Origin: Bartonella sp. TP
GTDB lineage: Bacteria; Pseudomonadota; Alphaproteobacteria; Rhizobiales; Rhizobiaceae
NCBI RefSeq assembly: GCF_030406085.1
Contig: NZ_CP129002.1
Coordinates: 496,001-560,000, forward strand
DNA: 64,000 nucleotides
Direction: 5' to 3'
The notes beneath the pieces were generated by a model. It worked only from the letters and a program-made list of their open reading frames with translations, had not been told where the DNA came from and made no database searches. Numbering within the stretch: position 1 is the stretch's first letter; each line of letters opens with the position of its first letter. The position numbers were made by a program, and so were the translations under genes. Positions 39,518 through 48,047 of this stretch are shown one piece after another.

Positions 39518-40222
39518 ATGCAAACTAAAGTACTTTTCGCTGCTATGGCAATGGGCACAATGCTAGGCACTGCCCCTATAGCAAATGCTGCTGATATTAT
39601 TATCAAGCAACCCATTCATATAGCTCCAGCTTTTAGCTGGGCGGGACCTTATCTAGGTTTCGAAGCGGGCGTGGTAATGAATAAATTCCATGAGACTGAT
39701 GGCAGCGATTTGTTTACCAACTTACTGGTAAAGCCAAAAGAAACACCCGCTGCAGGCTTATTCGCTGGCTATAATATCGCTATTGGCAGCCATGCTGTTT
39801 TAGGTTTAGATGGTAATATAGACTATCATTCAAGCGAAAACTCCTCTACCAACGATCCGTATATTAAATATAAAGAAAGCGCTCTAGCCGCTGCTCGCTT
39901 ACGCCTAGGCTTTGCCCAGGGCCGCGTAATGCCATATCTAGCGGGCGGGCTTTCGGCAGTACATGCTGGCCTTAGCGTGATAAACCCAGGATTTAGCTTA
40001 AGAGATGCTAAAAAGCAGAAAACCTATCTGGGTTGGAATATTGGTGGCGGCTTGGATTATGCCTTAGCCCATAATATGCTCTTGCGCTTGGATTACCGCT
40101 TTAGCCAAATTAAGATTAAAGATATATATGCTATAGCTATCGATAACACTTTACTACACGCTGACCCAGCTATAGAAACCAAATCTCATCAAATTCGTAT
40201 TGGTGCAGCCTATAAATTCTAA
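39518..40222 (+). CDS. Outer-membrane beta-barrel protein, array 1 copy 5
   Basis: 234 residues, the last member of array 1. Signal sequence ends PIANA; the linker before the barrel is short, then APAFSWAGPYLGFEAG, FAGYNIAIGSHAVLGLDG, ARLRLGFAQGRVMPYLAGG, LGWNIGGGLDYA and the C-terminal RIGAAYKF. It is separated from the others by the broken copy and AGTAT repeat. A strong terminator follows. Confidence 0.9.
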   Translation: MQTKVLFAAMAMGTMLGTAPIANAADIIIKQPIHIAPAFSWAGPYLGFEAGVVMNKFHETDGSDLFTNLLVKPKETPAAGLFAGYNIAIGSHAVLGLDGNIDYHSSENSSTNDPYIKYKESALAAARLRLGFAQGRVMPYLAGGLSAVHAGLSVINPGFSLRDAKKQKTYLGWNIGGGLDYALAHNMLLRLDYRFSQIKIKDIYAIAIDNTLLHADPAIETKSHQIRIGAAYKF

Positions 40223-40237
40223 AAAAAAGCTTATAGC

Positions 40238-40270
40238 AAGCCGGGATAGGTTACTATCCCGGCTTTTTTT
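40238..40270 (+). terminator. Strong terminator after array 1 (bidirectional with grpE)
   Basis: Perfect 12-bp stem (40238-40249 with 40254-40265) closed by GTTA, followed by a T-run through 40270. It overlaps the grpE stop codon, and the opposite side has an A-run at 40221-40228, so it may also end grpE transcripts. Confidence 0.9.
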
Positions 40271-40811
40271 ATGCCTGCTCTTCTGGCTTATATTTAGTTA
40301 TGCCTACTAAAGCGGGGCGTAATACACGGTCGCCTATCGTATAACCGTCTTGAATAACATTGGCCACCTTACCTGCAGATTCGGCATCACTTACTGGCAC
40401 CTCAAACATGGCCTGATGAAAGTTTGGGTCGAAAATAGCGCCCTCTGCAACCATCTTTTTTACCTGCATATTCTCCAATGCCTTCAATAAAATACCCTGA
40501 GTCATCTCAACACCAGTAAAAAAAGCAGAAAAATTATTATTTTTTTCATTATTTTTTTCAGCTTTTAATGCACGTTCTAAACTGTCGCATACGGGAAGCA
40601 TTTCCCTCGCAAAACCTTGAATTGCGTAGGTTTTTGCGTCACTAATTTCCCTCGCTGCACGCTTGCGAATATTTTCTGCTTCCGCAGCGAGACGTAAAAT
40701 ACGGTCCTTTGCTTCTAGAAGTTGTTCTTCTAATCCTTGCTTTTTACTCTCGTTTTCGGCTATTACTTCTATAGGAGTATTTTCCTGGGGCGAATTTTCG
40801 TGATGTTCCAT
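40269..40811 (-). CDS. grpE: Nucleotide exchange factor GrpE
   Basis: 180 residues. A long charged N-terminal coiled coil (about 20-90, including LAAEAENIRKRAAREI) precedes the beta-wing domain with VEGAIFDPNFHQAMF-like sequence and the final RVLRPALVGITKY. GrpE releases ADP from DnaK. In many Rhizobiales grpE neighbours hrcA, rph and rdgB near hemW; here those three are missing between grpE and hemW. Confidence 0.95.
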   Translation of the reverse strand: MEHHENSPQENTPIEVIAENESKKQGLEEQLLEAKDRILRLAAEAENIRKRAAREISDAKTYAIQGFAREMLPVCDSLERALKAEKNNEKNNNFSAFFTGVEMTQGILLKALENMQVKKMVAEGAIFDPNFHQAMFEVPVSDAESAGKVANVIQDGYTIGDRVLRPALVGITKYKPEEQA

Positions 40812-40901
40812 GTTTGCACCTTAGTTATTTACTTGTCTATTATTTATTTAATGGTTCAAGATAGTAAAATAAAGTTGTAGAAATGTAAATTATCAATGTA
40901 A

Positions 40902-42140
40902 ATGAATCCTCTAGTTAAAGTTGACAGCAATATGCGTAACCATAATGGGTTTAGTAAAATGTATATACAAAGTAATAAAGCAGCAATTTATATTCACTGG
41001 CCATTTTGCGTGGCAAAATGTCCCTACTGCGATTTCAATTCGCATAAGCAAAAAGAGGATGTAAAAGAAAAAACATACCTAATCGCAATAATACGCGAGT
41101 TAGTGAATCTTAGAGGATACATAAAAGGGCGTCAAATTACCTCGGTCTTCTTTGGTGGCGGCACGCCATCTTTGATGAGCGGCTCCACAGTAGCCCGCAT
41201 TTTAAGTTTCATTAGGCAACAGTTTAATTTAGCGCAAAATGTCGAGATAACCTTAGAAGTCAACCCTTCTAGTGCCGAGCGCGCAAAGTTCAAAGTCTAT
41301 CGCGAAGCAGGCATAAATAGGCTATCGATAGGCGTACAATCCTTTACACAAGAAGGGTTGGAGTTTTTGGGCCGCACGCATGATGTAAAGGCTGCTCACC
41401 TAGCCATAAGAGCCGCCAAGAGATATTTTGACAATATCTCTATTGATTTAATCTATGCCAGAGCAGGGCAAACGATAGAATCATGGCAAAAAGAGCTTGA
41501 GACGGCCCTAGCGTACGATCTACCACATATGTCACTATATGAGCTAACAATCGAACAAGGTACCAAATTTGCCTCTCTAGTCCAACGAGGTAAGATGGAA
41601 GTGATGGAAGCTAGCGCCGCCGCCGCGATGTATAAATTCACACAGAGATTTATGCGCAAAGCAGGCTTGCCAGCCTATGAAGTTTCAAATCACGCCAAAC
41701 CGGGCTATGAATGCAAACATAATATGAATTATTGGACCAGTGGTGACTATATCGGAGCCGGACCAGGTGCCCACTCACGTGTATCATTTAGTGGTATAAA
41801 TGGCCGAATCGCCGTCTTTAATAAAAAAGACCCCGAGATTTGGCACAAAGACGCCAGTATAAAAGGCATAGCGGTGGAAGAGCTTAATGTGCTAAGCTGG
41901 GCCGAACAAGCAGAAGAACTGCTGGTAAATAATACTAGGATAAAAAGAGGCATTGATCTATGGGCTTATACTGTCTTAAACCAACGGCCTTTAAAAAAGG
42001 AAGTCATAGCAGAGCTACAAAAAGCAGGACTAGTGCGCAAAATACGCGATAAAAACAATCGCTATTTACCTATTACCAGTAAGGGGCTAATGTTCAGCGA
42101 CTACATCGCTAGCAAAATCTTGGCTTCGGCAAAGGATTGA
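40902..42140 (+). CDS. hemW: HemW-like radical SAM protein
   Basis: Up to 412 residues. Radical-SAM motif CVAKCPYCDF, with IYIHWPFC just before it, then FFGGGTPSLM, RLSIGVQSF and the HemW-type C-terminal domain with YWTSGDYIGAGPGAHS. HemW is a haem chaperone related to, but distinct from, coproporphyrinogen dehydrogenase HemN. The start is uncertain: ATG codons at 40902, 40932 and 40959 are in frame and none has a good ribosome binding site; the family usually starts shortly before IYIHWPFC, favouring 40959. Divergent from grpE. Confidence 0.9.
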   Translation: MNPLVKVDSNMRNHNGFSKMYIQSNKAAIYIHWPFCVAKCPYCDFNSHKQKEDVKEKTYLIAIIRELVNLRGYIKGRQITSVFFGGGTPSLMSGSTVARILSFIRQQFNLAQNVEITLEVNPSSAERAKFKVYREAGINRLSIGVQSFTQEGLEFLGRTHDVKAAHLAIRAAKRYFDNISIDLIYARAGQTIESWQKELETALAYDLPHMSLYELTIEQGTKFASLVQRGKMEVMEASAAAAMYKFTQRFMRKAGLPAYEVSNHAKPGYECKHNMNYWTSGDYIGAGPGAHSRVSFSGINGRIAVFNKKDPEIWHKDASIKGIAVEELNVLSWAEQAEELLVNNTRIKRGIDLWAYTVLNQRPLKKEVIAELQKAGLVRKIRDKNNRYLPITSKGLMFSDYIASKILASAKD

Positions 42141-42157
42141 GGGGCGAAGGCCGCACA

Positions 42158-42191
42158 TAAAAAAATAGTTGGCAGATTTCTCTGCCAACTA
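42158..42191 (-). terminator. Terminator of dapD
   Basis: Perfect 11-bp stem (42166-42176 with 42181-42191) closed by TTTC, followed on the minus strand by a T-run (plus-strand A run 42158-42165). About 70 nt beyond the dapD stop; the hemW side lacks a T-run. Confidence 0.85.
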
Positions 42192-42260
42192 ACGTATAGT
42201 AACTAGCAAGTCTTGTATCCGGAGAAGTTACTAACAAAACTTATATAGCATACAGCAATA

Positions 42261-43082
42261 CTAAGAGTCAACTCCCCTTAGCAATTCATTTACAGAAGTT
42301 TTTGCCCTGGTTTTTTCGTCAACCTTTTTAACAATAACAGCGCAATATAAATTCACCCCGCCCTTGCTAGGCACAGAGCCAGGCACTACCACACTATAAG
42401 GCGGTACATAGCCCTGATGAATCTCGCCCGTTTCTCTGTCAATAATTTTTGTTGATTTACCAATATAAACGCCCATGCTTAAAACACTGCCCTGTCCTAT
42501 TACGCAGCCTTCAACAATTTCGCTACGTGCCCCAATAAAGCAGCCATCTTCGATAATAGTCGGGCTATCTTGCAAAGGCTCCAACACGCCGCCAATACCC
42601 ACGCCACCAGAAAGATGCACATTTTTGCCAATTTGCGCACAAGAGCCAACGGTAGCCCAGCTATCTACCATCGTGCCTTCGCCAATATAAGCACCGATAT
42701 TGACAAAACATGGCATTAACACCGCATTGGGGCCAATAAAGCTGCCTGTACGCACAATTGCACCGGGGGCCACACGAATACGCGCATATTTGAACAAATC
42801 CTCGGTCCAGGTGGCAAATTTTTGCTCTATCTTGTCATAAAACACGCCGCTTACCTTATCGCCCATCATATGGGTGGGGTTAAAACGAAAATACAGCAAA
42901 ATCGCCTGCTTTACCCATTCTTTGGCTTGCCATTTGCCCTCTATATCCTGCTCGGCTACGCGCAACGCGCCATGGTCTAGCGCGTCGATAACATTTTCTA
43001 TAATCCGCACCGTCTGGCTGTCATTTAAATTCTGACTATAAGCCTCACTTACCAACTGGGCTAATCTATTTTTACTTTCCAT
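42261..43082 (-). CDS. dapD: Tetrahydrodipicolinate N-succinyltransferase
   Basis: 273 residues. Left-handed beta-helix acyltransferase with hexapeptide repeats, visible as [39 protein letters not shown] and [14 protein letters not shown]. It succinylates tetrahydrodipicolinate in diaminopimelate synthesis; DapE (23.8 kb) later removes the succinyl group. Lies 18 nt downstream of argB, a neighbour pair also seen in Rhizobiales. Confidence 0.97.
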   Translation of the reverse strand: MESKNRLAQLVSEAYSQNLNDSQTVRIIENVIDALDHGALRVAEQDIEGKWQAKEWVKQAILLYFRFNPTHMMGDKVSGVFYDKIEQKFATWTEDLFKYARIRVAPGAIVRTGSFIGPNAVLMPCFVNIGAYIGEGTMVDSWATVGSCAQIGKNVHLSGGVGIGGVLEPLQDSPTIIEDGCFIGARSEIVEGCVIGQGSVLSMGVYIGKSTKIIDRETGEIHQGYVPPYSVVVPGSVPSKGGVNLYCAVIVKKVDEKTRAKTSVNELLRGVDS

Positions 43083-43100
43083 AAGCTATCTCTCCCTAAC

Positions 43101-44033
43101 TCAATCTGCTACAATTAATGTACCAATACCCTCAGTGGTGAATAATTCATAGAAAATCGCATGCGGCAATTTTCCGTCTAAAATCACCACAGCCTGTACG
43201 CCACTTTCTACCGCCTTAATGCAGGTTTCTATCTTTGGCAGCATTCCACCCGTTATCACCTGCTCTTGAATCAGTTGCCGGGCTTTGCTAATGGATAAGC
43301 GCCGTATCAGCTGGCCTTCGGCATCTAACACACCGGGCGCGTCTGTCAAGAAAATCAAGCGCTTGGCATTATACGCACCAGCTAGCGCGCCAGCAAAACT
43401 GTCGCTATTAATATTATACACAATGCCAGTAGCGTCGGCCGCAATAGGCGCCAATACCGGAGTAATGTCCTGCGACAATAATATGTCCAGCGTATGAGTG
43501 TTAAACTCTTCTATTTCGCCTACCAAGCCAAGATCCAAAACTTTTTCACGATTTGTTTGTGGGTCAATAGTAGTTTTGTAGGTTTTTGCCGCCAGCGCCA
43601 TATTACAATCGCGCCCGCTTAGGCCCATAGCATTGGCCCCATGCCGACATAATTGGGCCGTTAAATTGCGATTAATATCGCCGCACAGCACCATTTCTGC
43701 CACTTTTAGCGTGGCTTCGTCTGTTACCCGCAAGCCCGCTTCGAAATGCGTGGCTATGCCCAAGCGAGCGAGCATATCATTTATCTGCGGGCCGCCGCCA
43801 TGCACAATCATCGCGCTAAGCCCTATTTGCTTCAACAGGGCGATATCACGGGCAAAAAGCTCGCCCAATTTATTTTCGCCCATGACATGGCCGCCATATT
43901 TTATTACAATTTTTTCGCCCTCATAGGCCTTTAACATCGGCAGCGCCTTCATCAAGAAATGCGCTGGGTCTACCCCACCAAGTTTAGGCCGCTTTTGGCC
44001 TCTATTATCTGCTTCTACCATAATATACCCCAT
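43101..44033 (-). CDS. argB: Acetylglutamate kinase
   Basis: 310 residues (306 if the second Met at 44021 is used). Amino-acid kinase fold with IVIKYGGHVMG, IVHGGGPQIN, GLRVTDEATLKVAEMVLCG and TDAPGVLDAEG. Catalyses the second step of arginine synthesis, phosphorylation of N-acetylglutamate. Transcribed with dapD. Confidence 0.97.
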   Translation of the reverse strand: MGYIMVEADNRGQKRPKLGGVDPAHFLMKALPMLKAYEGEKIVIKYGGHVMGENKLGELFARDIALLKQIGLSAMIVHGGGPQINDMLARLGIATHFEAGLRVTDEATLKVAEMVLCGDINRNLTAQLCRHGANAMGLSGRDCNMALAAKTYKTTIDPQTNREKVLDLGLVGEIEEFNTHTLDILLSQDITPVLAPIAADATGIVYNINSDSFAGALAGAYNAKRLIFLTDAPGVLDAEGQLIRRLSISKARQLIQEQVITGGMLPKIETCIKAVESGVQAVVILDGKLPHAIFYELFTTEGIGTLIVAD

Positions 44034-44153
44034 AAGCTAATTTTGCACCTACAGCAATAACAAACAAGCCGCAAAAGTCAAGCAATTCCTGCTACAGATT
44101 CACGAAGCTACCGCAAAAAAGCGTGTTTTATTTTGCTAATTAATAGTTTAAAA

Positions 44154-44248
44154 TGTCACATACACTTGCGACATTTAGAGCATAAAGGATGTGACACCAT
44201 GTCACACTAATATATCAATAATATATCAATAGAATATATTAGGAGAAA
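44154..44248 (+). promoter_or_regulatory. Operator-like dyad and direct repeats upstream of the 44.3-kb gene
   Basis: Contains TGTCAC (44154-44159), the dyad GTGACA (44191-44196) / TGTCAC (44200-44205) with a 3-nt centre, and two copies of ATATATCAATA in a row just before the AGGAG ribosome binding site. Three TGTCAC-type half-sites plus AT-rich direct repeats suggest a repressor operator or a phage-type replication/control region. The rest of 44034-44258 shows no gene. Confidence 0.5.
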
Positions 44249-44258
44249 AATATAAATT

Positions 44259-44753
44259 ATGAAAAAAGAAAAAACACCCTTTCAATTGCAACACCAAGCC
44301 CAATGGCTATGGTTAGAAGAAACGTATAAAGACCTAATGTCTCGCCTAGCGCTACCCACAGGCATGGAGTTTAAGCCAGGGCAAAAGCCCAATGCCGAGC
44401 AAATAGCCGCCATGGCGCAGCGACTAGACGTAATAGAGCAGCAATTAGCCCAGCCAATAAACCGCGAAGAATTGGCCAGATCGCTAGAAGTATTATTCAG
44501 CGGTTTTCCTGCCCGCAACTACGCCAATGTGGTACCCTTAGCCGGAGCTTATATTTTTTCGCTCAGCGACTTTAGCCGCTATCTTATAGAAAAAGCTCTG
44601 CAAGATTTTTTAAAAGGCTTAGTGCCAGAGCAAAACATGACCTATCCGCCTACGCCAGCGTTTTTTGCCACCCATTGCCGCAATATTGAAAAGAGCCAAC
44701 GCATAAAAATTAATTTAATGCGAAAAAAATTTGCATTAAAAGAAAGTTGTTAA
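44259..44753 (+). CDS. Unrecognised helical protein, possibly phage-derived
   Basis: 164 residues with a good ribosome binding site (AGGAGAAAAA). No signal sequence or membrane segment. Charged, mostly helical; the C-terminal half has FPARNYANVVPLAGAYIFSL, FSRYLIEKALQDFLKG and YPPTPAFFATHCRNIE. That spacing (a helix, a LKG-type turn, then a P-x-x-x-F/L motif) is reminiscent of small helical proteins in alphaproteobacterial prophages, but I do not recognise the family. It is flanked by an operator-like dyad upstream and three hairpins downstream. The stop lies within a CtrA-type site. Confidence 0.55.
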   Translation: MKKEKTPFQLQHQAQWLWLEETYKDLMSRLALPTGMEFKPGQKPNAEQIAAMAQRLDVIEQQLAQPINREELARSLEVLFSGFPARNYANVVPLAGAYIFSLSDFSRYLIEKALQDFLKGLVPEQNMTYPPTPAFFATHCRNIEKSQRIKINLMRKKFALKESC

Positions 44754-44766
44754 CCTTTTGTTAACC
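44750..44766 (+). promoter_or_regulatory. CtrA-box match TTAA-N7-TTAA(C)
   Basis: Two tandem 11-bp TTAACCTTTTG units (44750-44760, 44761-44771) create TTAA-N7-TTAA followed by CC, the full alphaproteobacterial CtrA consensus. It overlaps the stop of the preceding gene and lies 157 nt upstream of the transglycosylase. DivL, an upstream CtrA regulator, is encoded in the same window. Confidence 0.5.
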
Positions 44767-44790
44767 TTTTGCCTGTAAATTGCAAATTAT

Positions 44791-44904
44791 CATTTAACTA
44801 CCTTTAGTTAAATGGGTGTTAGCAAATTCAGTCGCCAACTAAATTGCTAACTTCCGAAGGGGTTGTTGTTTTTAACACCATAGGCAACAACCCCAAAACC
44901 CCTT
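44791..44904 (+). other. Three consecutive inverted repeats in non-coding DNA
   Basis: (1) CATTTAACTA / TAGTTAAATG, 44791-44800 and 44805-44814, perfect with loop CCTT. (2) GTTAGCAA / TTGCTAAC, 44818-44825 and 44844-44851. (3) GGGGTTGTTG / CAACAACCCC, 44859-44868 and 44885-44894. AAGGGGTT (44857-44864) can instead pair with AACCCCTT (44897-44904), an alternative to hairpin 3. Candidates: leader attenuator of the transglycosylase gene, a small RNA, or a replication/recombination site. Confidence 0.6.
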
Positions 44905-44922
44905 TTAGTTTTGTAGACAGCT

Positions 44923-45528
44923 ATGAAATATTTGAATAAAACCAAAATTAGCCTGGTTTTTATCATTCTGACCTTCTTAACCAGCTGTACCTCCCCACAT
45001 ATTACGAATACAGGCAATGCCTGCACGATTTTTGCCCAGGGCCATAGTTTTTTCGGCGACTGGTATCAGCAAACTAAAACAGCCTCGGACAAATATAAAA
45101 TCGATATGCCAATTTTGCTGGCCACCATCAAGGCAGAATCTAGCTTTCGCTCTACTGCTTTTTCAAAACGTCAATATCTATTAGGCATCATCCCGTGGGG
45201 GCATATCTCTAGCGCATTTGGCTACGCCCAGGCGCTAGACGGCACTTGGCGCTTATATAAGCTACGCACTGGCAATGTTGCAGCCTCGCGCAGTAGCTTT
45301 GGCGACGCCATCGACTTTATTGCCTGGTATCACCGCACTAGCGCAATGAAAGCTGGCATAAATCCGCATAACGCGTATGAATTATATCTAAGCTACCATA
45401 TGGGCTGGTCCGCCTTTGCAAAATCAGGACCACAAGGCGCTAGCCCCAAACTACGCCAACTCGCGCATAATGTTGCCATACAAGCCAATATCTACGCCCA
45501 ACAGCTACGCTCTTGCGGTTATATGTAG
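44923..45528 (+). CDS. Lytic transglycosylase-like lipoprotein (SLT domain)
   Basis: 201 residues. Lipoprotein signal with lipobox LTSC near residue 22. The SLT fold is shown by LLATIKAESSFRSTAFS (catalytic Glu), FGYAQALDGTWRLYK and ELYLSYHMGWSAFAK. It would cleave peptidoglycan from the inner face of the outer membrane or periplasm. Single domain, without the superhelical domain of Slt70. It overlaps rmuC by one base (TAGTG). The long structured leader upstream is unusual. Confidence 0.85.
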   Translation: MKYLNKTKISLVFIILTFLTSCTSPHITNTGNACTIFAQGHSFFGDWYQQTKTASDKYKIDMPILLATIKAESSFRSTAFSKRQYLLGIIPWGHISSAFGYAQALDGTWRLYKLRTGNVAASRSSFGDAIDFIAWYHRTSAMKAGINPHNAYELYLSYHMGWSAFAKSGPQGASPKLRQLAHNVAIQANIYAQQLRSCGYM

Positions 45529-46466
45529 TGCCGAATTACCTATATTTATCCGCCGCGTTTTTCATATGCCTAGCCGCAATCGGCTATATAATTTATTTAA
45601 AAACCAAGCTAGCCGACTATAAACAACAATTAATCCTAGCGCAGGCACAATTGCAAAGCAACAACAGCCTAGGCGGCTTTGGCCAAGCCTTGGCAGCAAT
45701 TCAACACCGGCTAGGGGTAATTGACCGAGCACAGCAGCAGCTAGATAATCTAAGCACAAGTTTTGTAAATCTGCATCACATGCTAGGTGCCAAGCAGCAG
45801 CGCGGCTATTATGGCGAGCAAAAGCTAGAATCAATTATCCGCGACGAGCTAAGCGCCGCACAATATGCCATGCAATACAGTTTTTCTACCCGCGTGCGGC
45901 CAGATTGCGTGCTGTTTTTGCCACCGAATCACACGCCCTTGGCCATTGATTCGAAATTTCCACTCGAATCATTCGCCGCTATCGAAGAAGCAACACTAAA
46001 GGGCGAAAAATTACGGGCCGAACTAGCGCATAAAACTTTTCTAAGCGACATGAAAAAACATATCACCGATGTAGCCAGAAAATATATCATTCCCGGCGAA
46101 ACGCAAGCCATGGCCTTTATTTTTCTACCTGCCGAATCAATCTATGCCTATATCGCCCAACATTGCCCCATGCTGCTAGAGCTGGCCAGCCGCGAGCGCG
46201 TGGTGCTAACCTCGCCAAATAGCTTGATGCTAACGGTAAAAATTGTGCAAGCCCTAGTGCGCGAGGTTAATATGTGCAATAACGCACGCTTGATTCAGGC
46301 CGAAATTACTACTTTATTGCTAGATATCAGCAAATTAATGAAGCAAGCAAATGATGTACAAAAGCGTTTTATTTTATTTGAAAAAGATTTTAGCGATATC
46401 GCTACGTCCTGCGCACGAATCACCAAGCGCGGCGAAAAAATCGAAGAGCTAGGCACAGAGCGCTAA
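45528..46466 (+). CDS. rmuC: RmuC-family DNA recombination protein
   Basis: About 312 residues from GTG 45528; a TTG at 45513 is also in frame and neither has a clear ribosome binding site. One N-terminal membrane segment, a coiled coil (about 20-75), then the RmuC core with GYYGEQKLESIIRDEL, RPDCVLFLPP, LAIDSKFPLESF and a C-terminal helical region. RmuC is implicated in limiting inversions at inverted repeats. Shorter than most relatives, mainly in the coiled coil. Convergent with prfC (4-nt overlap). Confidence 0.88.
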   Translation: MPNYLYLSAAFFICLAAIGYIIYLKTKLADYKQQLILAQAQLQSNNSLGGFGQALAAIQHRLGVIDRAQQQLDNLSTSFVNLHHMLGAKQQRGYYGEQKLESIIRDELSAAQYAMQYSFSTRVRPDCVLFLPPNHTPLAIDSKFPLESFAAIEEATLKGEKLRAELAHKTFLSDMKKHITDVARKYIIPGETQAMAFIFLPAESIYAYIAQHCPMLLELASRERVVLTSPNSLMLTVKIVQALVREVNMCNNARLIQAEITTLLLDISKLMKQANDVQKRFILFEKDFSDIATSCARITKRGEKIEELGTER

Positions 46467-48043
46467 AGCGGCTTAAGCTCAAGAAACTCAACATCTAGCG
46501 CCCGCTTTGCCTCATATTCTAGCGAAAATTCACTGCTGGCCAGAAAAACTAGCGCCCCACTATTATCCCGTGCCATATCATTCTTATGCATGGCAGCAAA
46601 ATTAGCAGCGCCAGCGCCAGTTACCCAGCGGCAAACATTATAGCGGCTTTGCTCTAGCCGCGCCTCAAGATTATATTCGCCCTGTAGCCGAGCCTGCAAC
46701 ACATCCAGCTGCAGCGCGCCAATCACGCCAATTAACACATTTTCGCCATTTTCGGGAAAAAATAATTGTACCGCCCCCTCCATAGCCAAAGCGCGCAAAG
46801 CTTGATTCAAATTTTTCGCCTTTAAACTATTGCCAGTCCGGATATTGCGTATTATTTGCGGGGCAAAATGCGGTACGCCTAAAAATTCTAAACCCTCGCC
46901 CTCGCTTAAACTATAGCCAATGGCAAAATTACCATTATTCGGCAGCCCAACCACATCGCCCGCAAAAGCCTGCTCGGCCAGGGCACGGCGCGCGCCAAAG
47001 AAAAATTGCGGCGCGGCAAGATTCACCGATTTACCGCTCTGCACAATATGCAGCCGCATGCCGCGTTTTAAAACGCCAGAGCTAACCCGCATAAAAGCCA
47101 AGCTGCTACGATGATTCGGGTCCATATTTGCCTGAATCTTAAAAATAAAGCCGCTTAGCTTTGGCTCATCTGGCTGTACAATTCTTGTTTGGCTAGCTGT
47201 AGGACCCGGGCTAGGGCTGTGCTCGACCAACGCTTCGATCAAATCTACTACACCAATGTCACGCAGTGCCGTGCCGAAAAAAACCGGCGTCATATGGCCC
47301 TGCAGATAAGAATCCTGGTCGAAACTTTTGCATAAGCCCTGCACCATTTCTAATGATTCGCAAAATTGCGCCGCGGCAAAATTATCGAGCTGCAATTGAT
47401 TAGGTATATTTACCGCTTCTGCTGCAGCAATATTTTGCACTGGCTGCGAATCAGCACGGCGAATAAAACTAGAAGCCAAATTATAAATACCACAGAATTG
47501 CTGCCCTTGCCCAATTGGTAGATTAAACGGTACAGCGTCAAGCGCTAATTTTTGCTCTATTTCGTCTAAAATCTCTAGCGGCGAGCGGGCTTCGCGGTCC
47601 ATTTTATTAACAAAAGTAATAATAGGAATATCACGCAACCGGCAAACCTCGAATAATTTTAGCGTACGCGGCTCTATACCCTTTGCCGCATCTAGCACCA
47701 TTATCGCGCTGTCTACCGCACTTAACGTGCGATAAGTGTCGTCGGCAAAATCTTCGTGCCCGGGGGTGTCTAACAAATTAAACACGCAATCTTTATATTC
47801 AAAAGTCATAACCGAGGTAGCAACAGAAATACCGCGCTCGCGCTCTAGCTGCATCCAGTCAGAGCGCGTTTGTATCTTTGCCCGCTTTGCCTTGACCTCA
47901 CCAGCTAGATTTATTGCCCCACCAAATAGCAGCAATTTTTCTGTAAGTGTGGTTTTTCCTGCATCGGGATGCGCGATAATAGCAAAGCTACGCCGGCGCG
48001 CTACCTGCTCTTTAATGCTATTTTGCTGTTCCGTCGCGTTCAT
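46463..48043 (-). CDS. prfC: Peptide chain release factor 3
   Basis: 526 residues, translational GTPase that recycles RF1/RF2. G1 AHPDAGKTTL, G3 DTPGHEDF, G4 NKMD; the RF3-specific C-terminal domain follows with QLDVLQARLQGEYNLE. The start is 4 nt after the lysK stop, so the two genes are probably one transcript. Confidence 0.97.
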   Translation of the reverse strand: MNATEQQNSIKEQVARRRSFAIIAHPDAGKTTLTEKLLLFGGAINLAGEVKAKRAKIQTRSDWMQLERERGISVATSVMTFEYKDCVFNLLDTPGHEDFADDTYRTLSAVDSAIMVLDAAKGIEPRTLKLFEVCRLRDIPIITFVNKMDREARSPLEILDEIEQKLALDAVPFNLPIGQGQQFCGIYNLASSFIRRADSQPVQNIAAAEAVNIPNQLQLDNFAAAQFCESLEMVQGLCKSFDQDSYLQGHMTPVFFGTALRDIGVVDLIEALVEHSPSPGPTASQTRIVQPDEPKLSGFIFKIQANMDPNHRSSLAFMRVSSGVLKRGMRLHIVQSGKSVNLAAPQFFFGARRALAEQAFAGDVVGLPNNGNFAIGYSLSEGEGLEFLGVPHFAPQIIRNIRTGNSLKAKNLNQALRALAMEGAVQLFFPENGENVLIGVIGALQLDVLQARLQGEYNLEARLEQSRYNVCRWVTGAGAANFAAMHKNDMARDNSGALVFLASSEFSLEYEAKRALDVEFLELKPL

Positions 48044-48047
48044 TGTT

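Noticed and set aside
36038-40222. Naming array genes as hemin-binding proteins (hbp)
   Set aside because: Family plan fits Omp25/Hbp, but haem binding cannot be inferred; the His-rich linkers are only suggestive.
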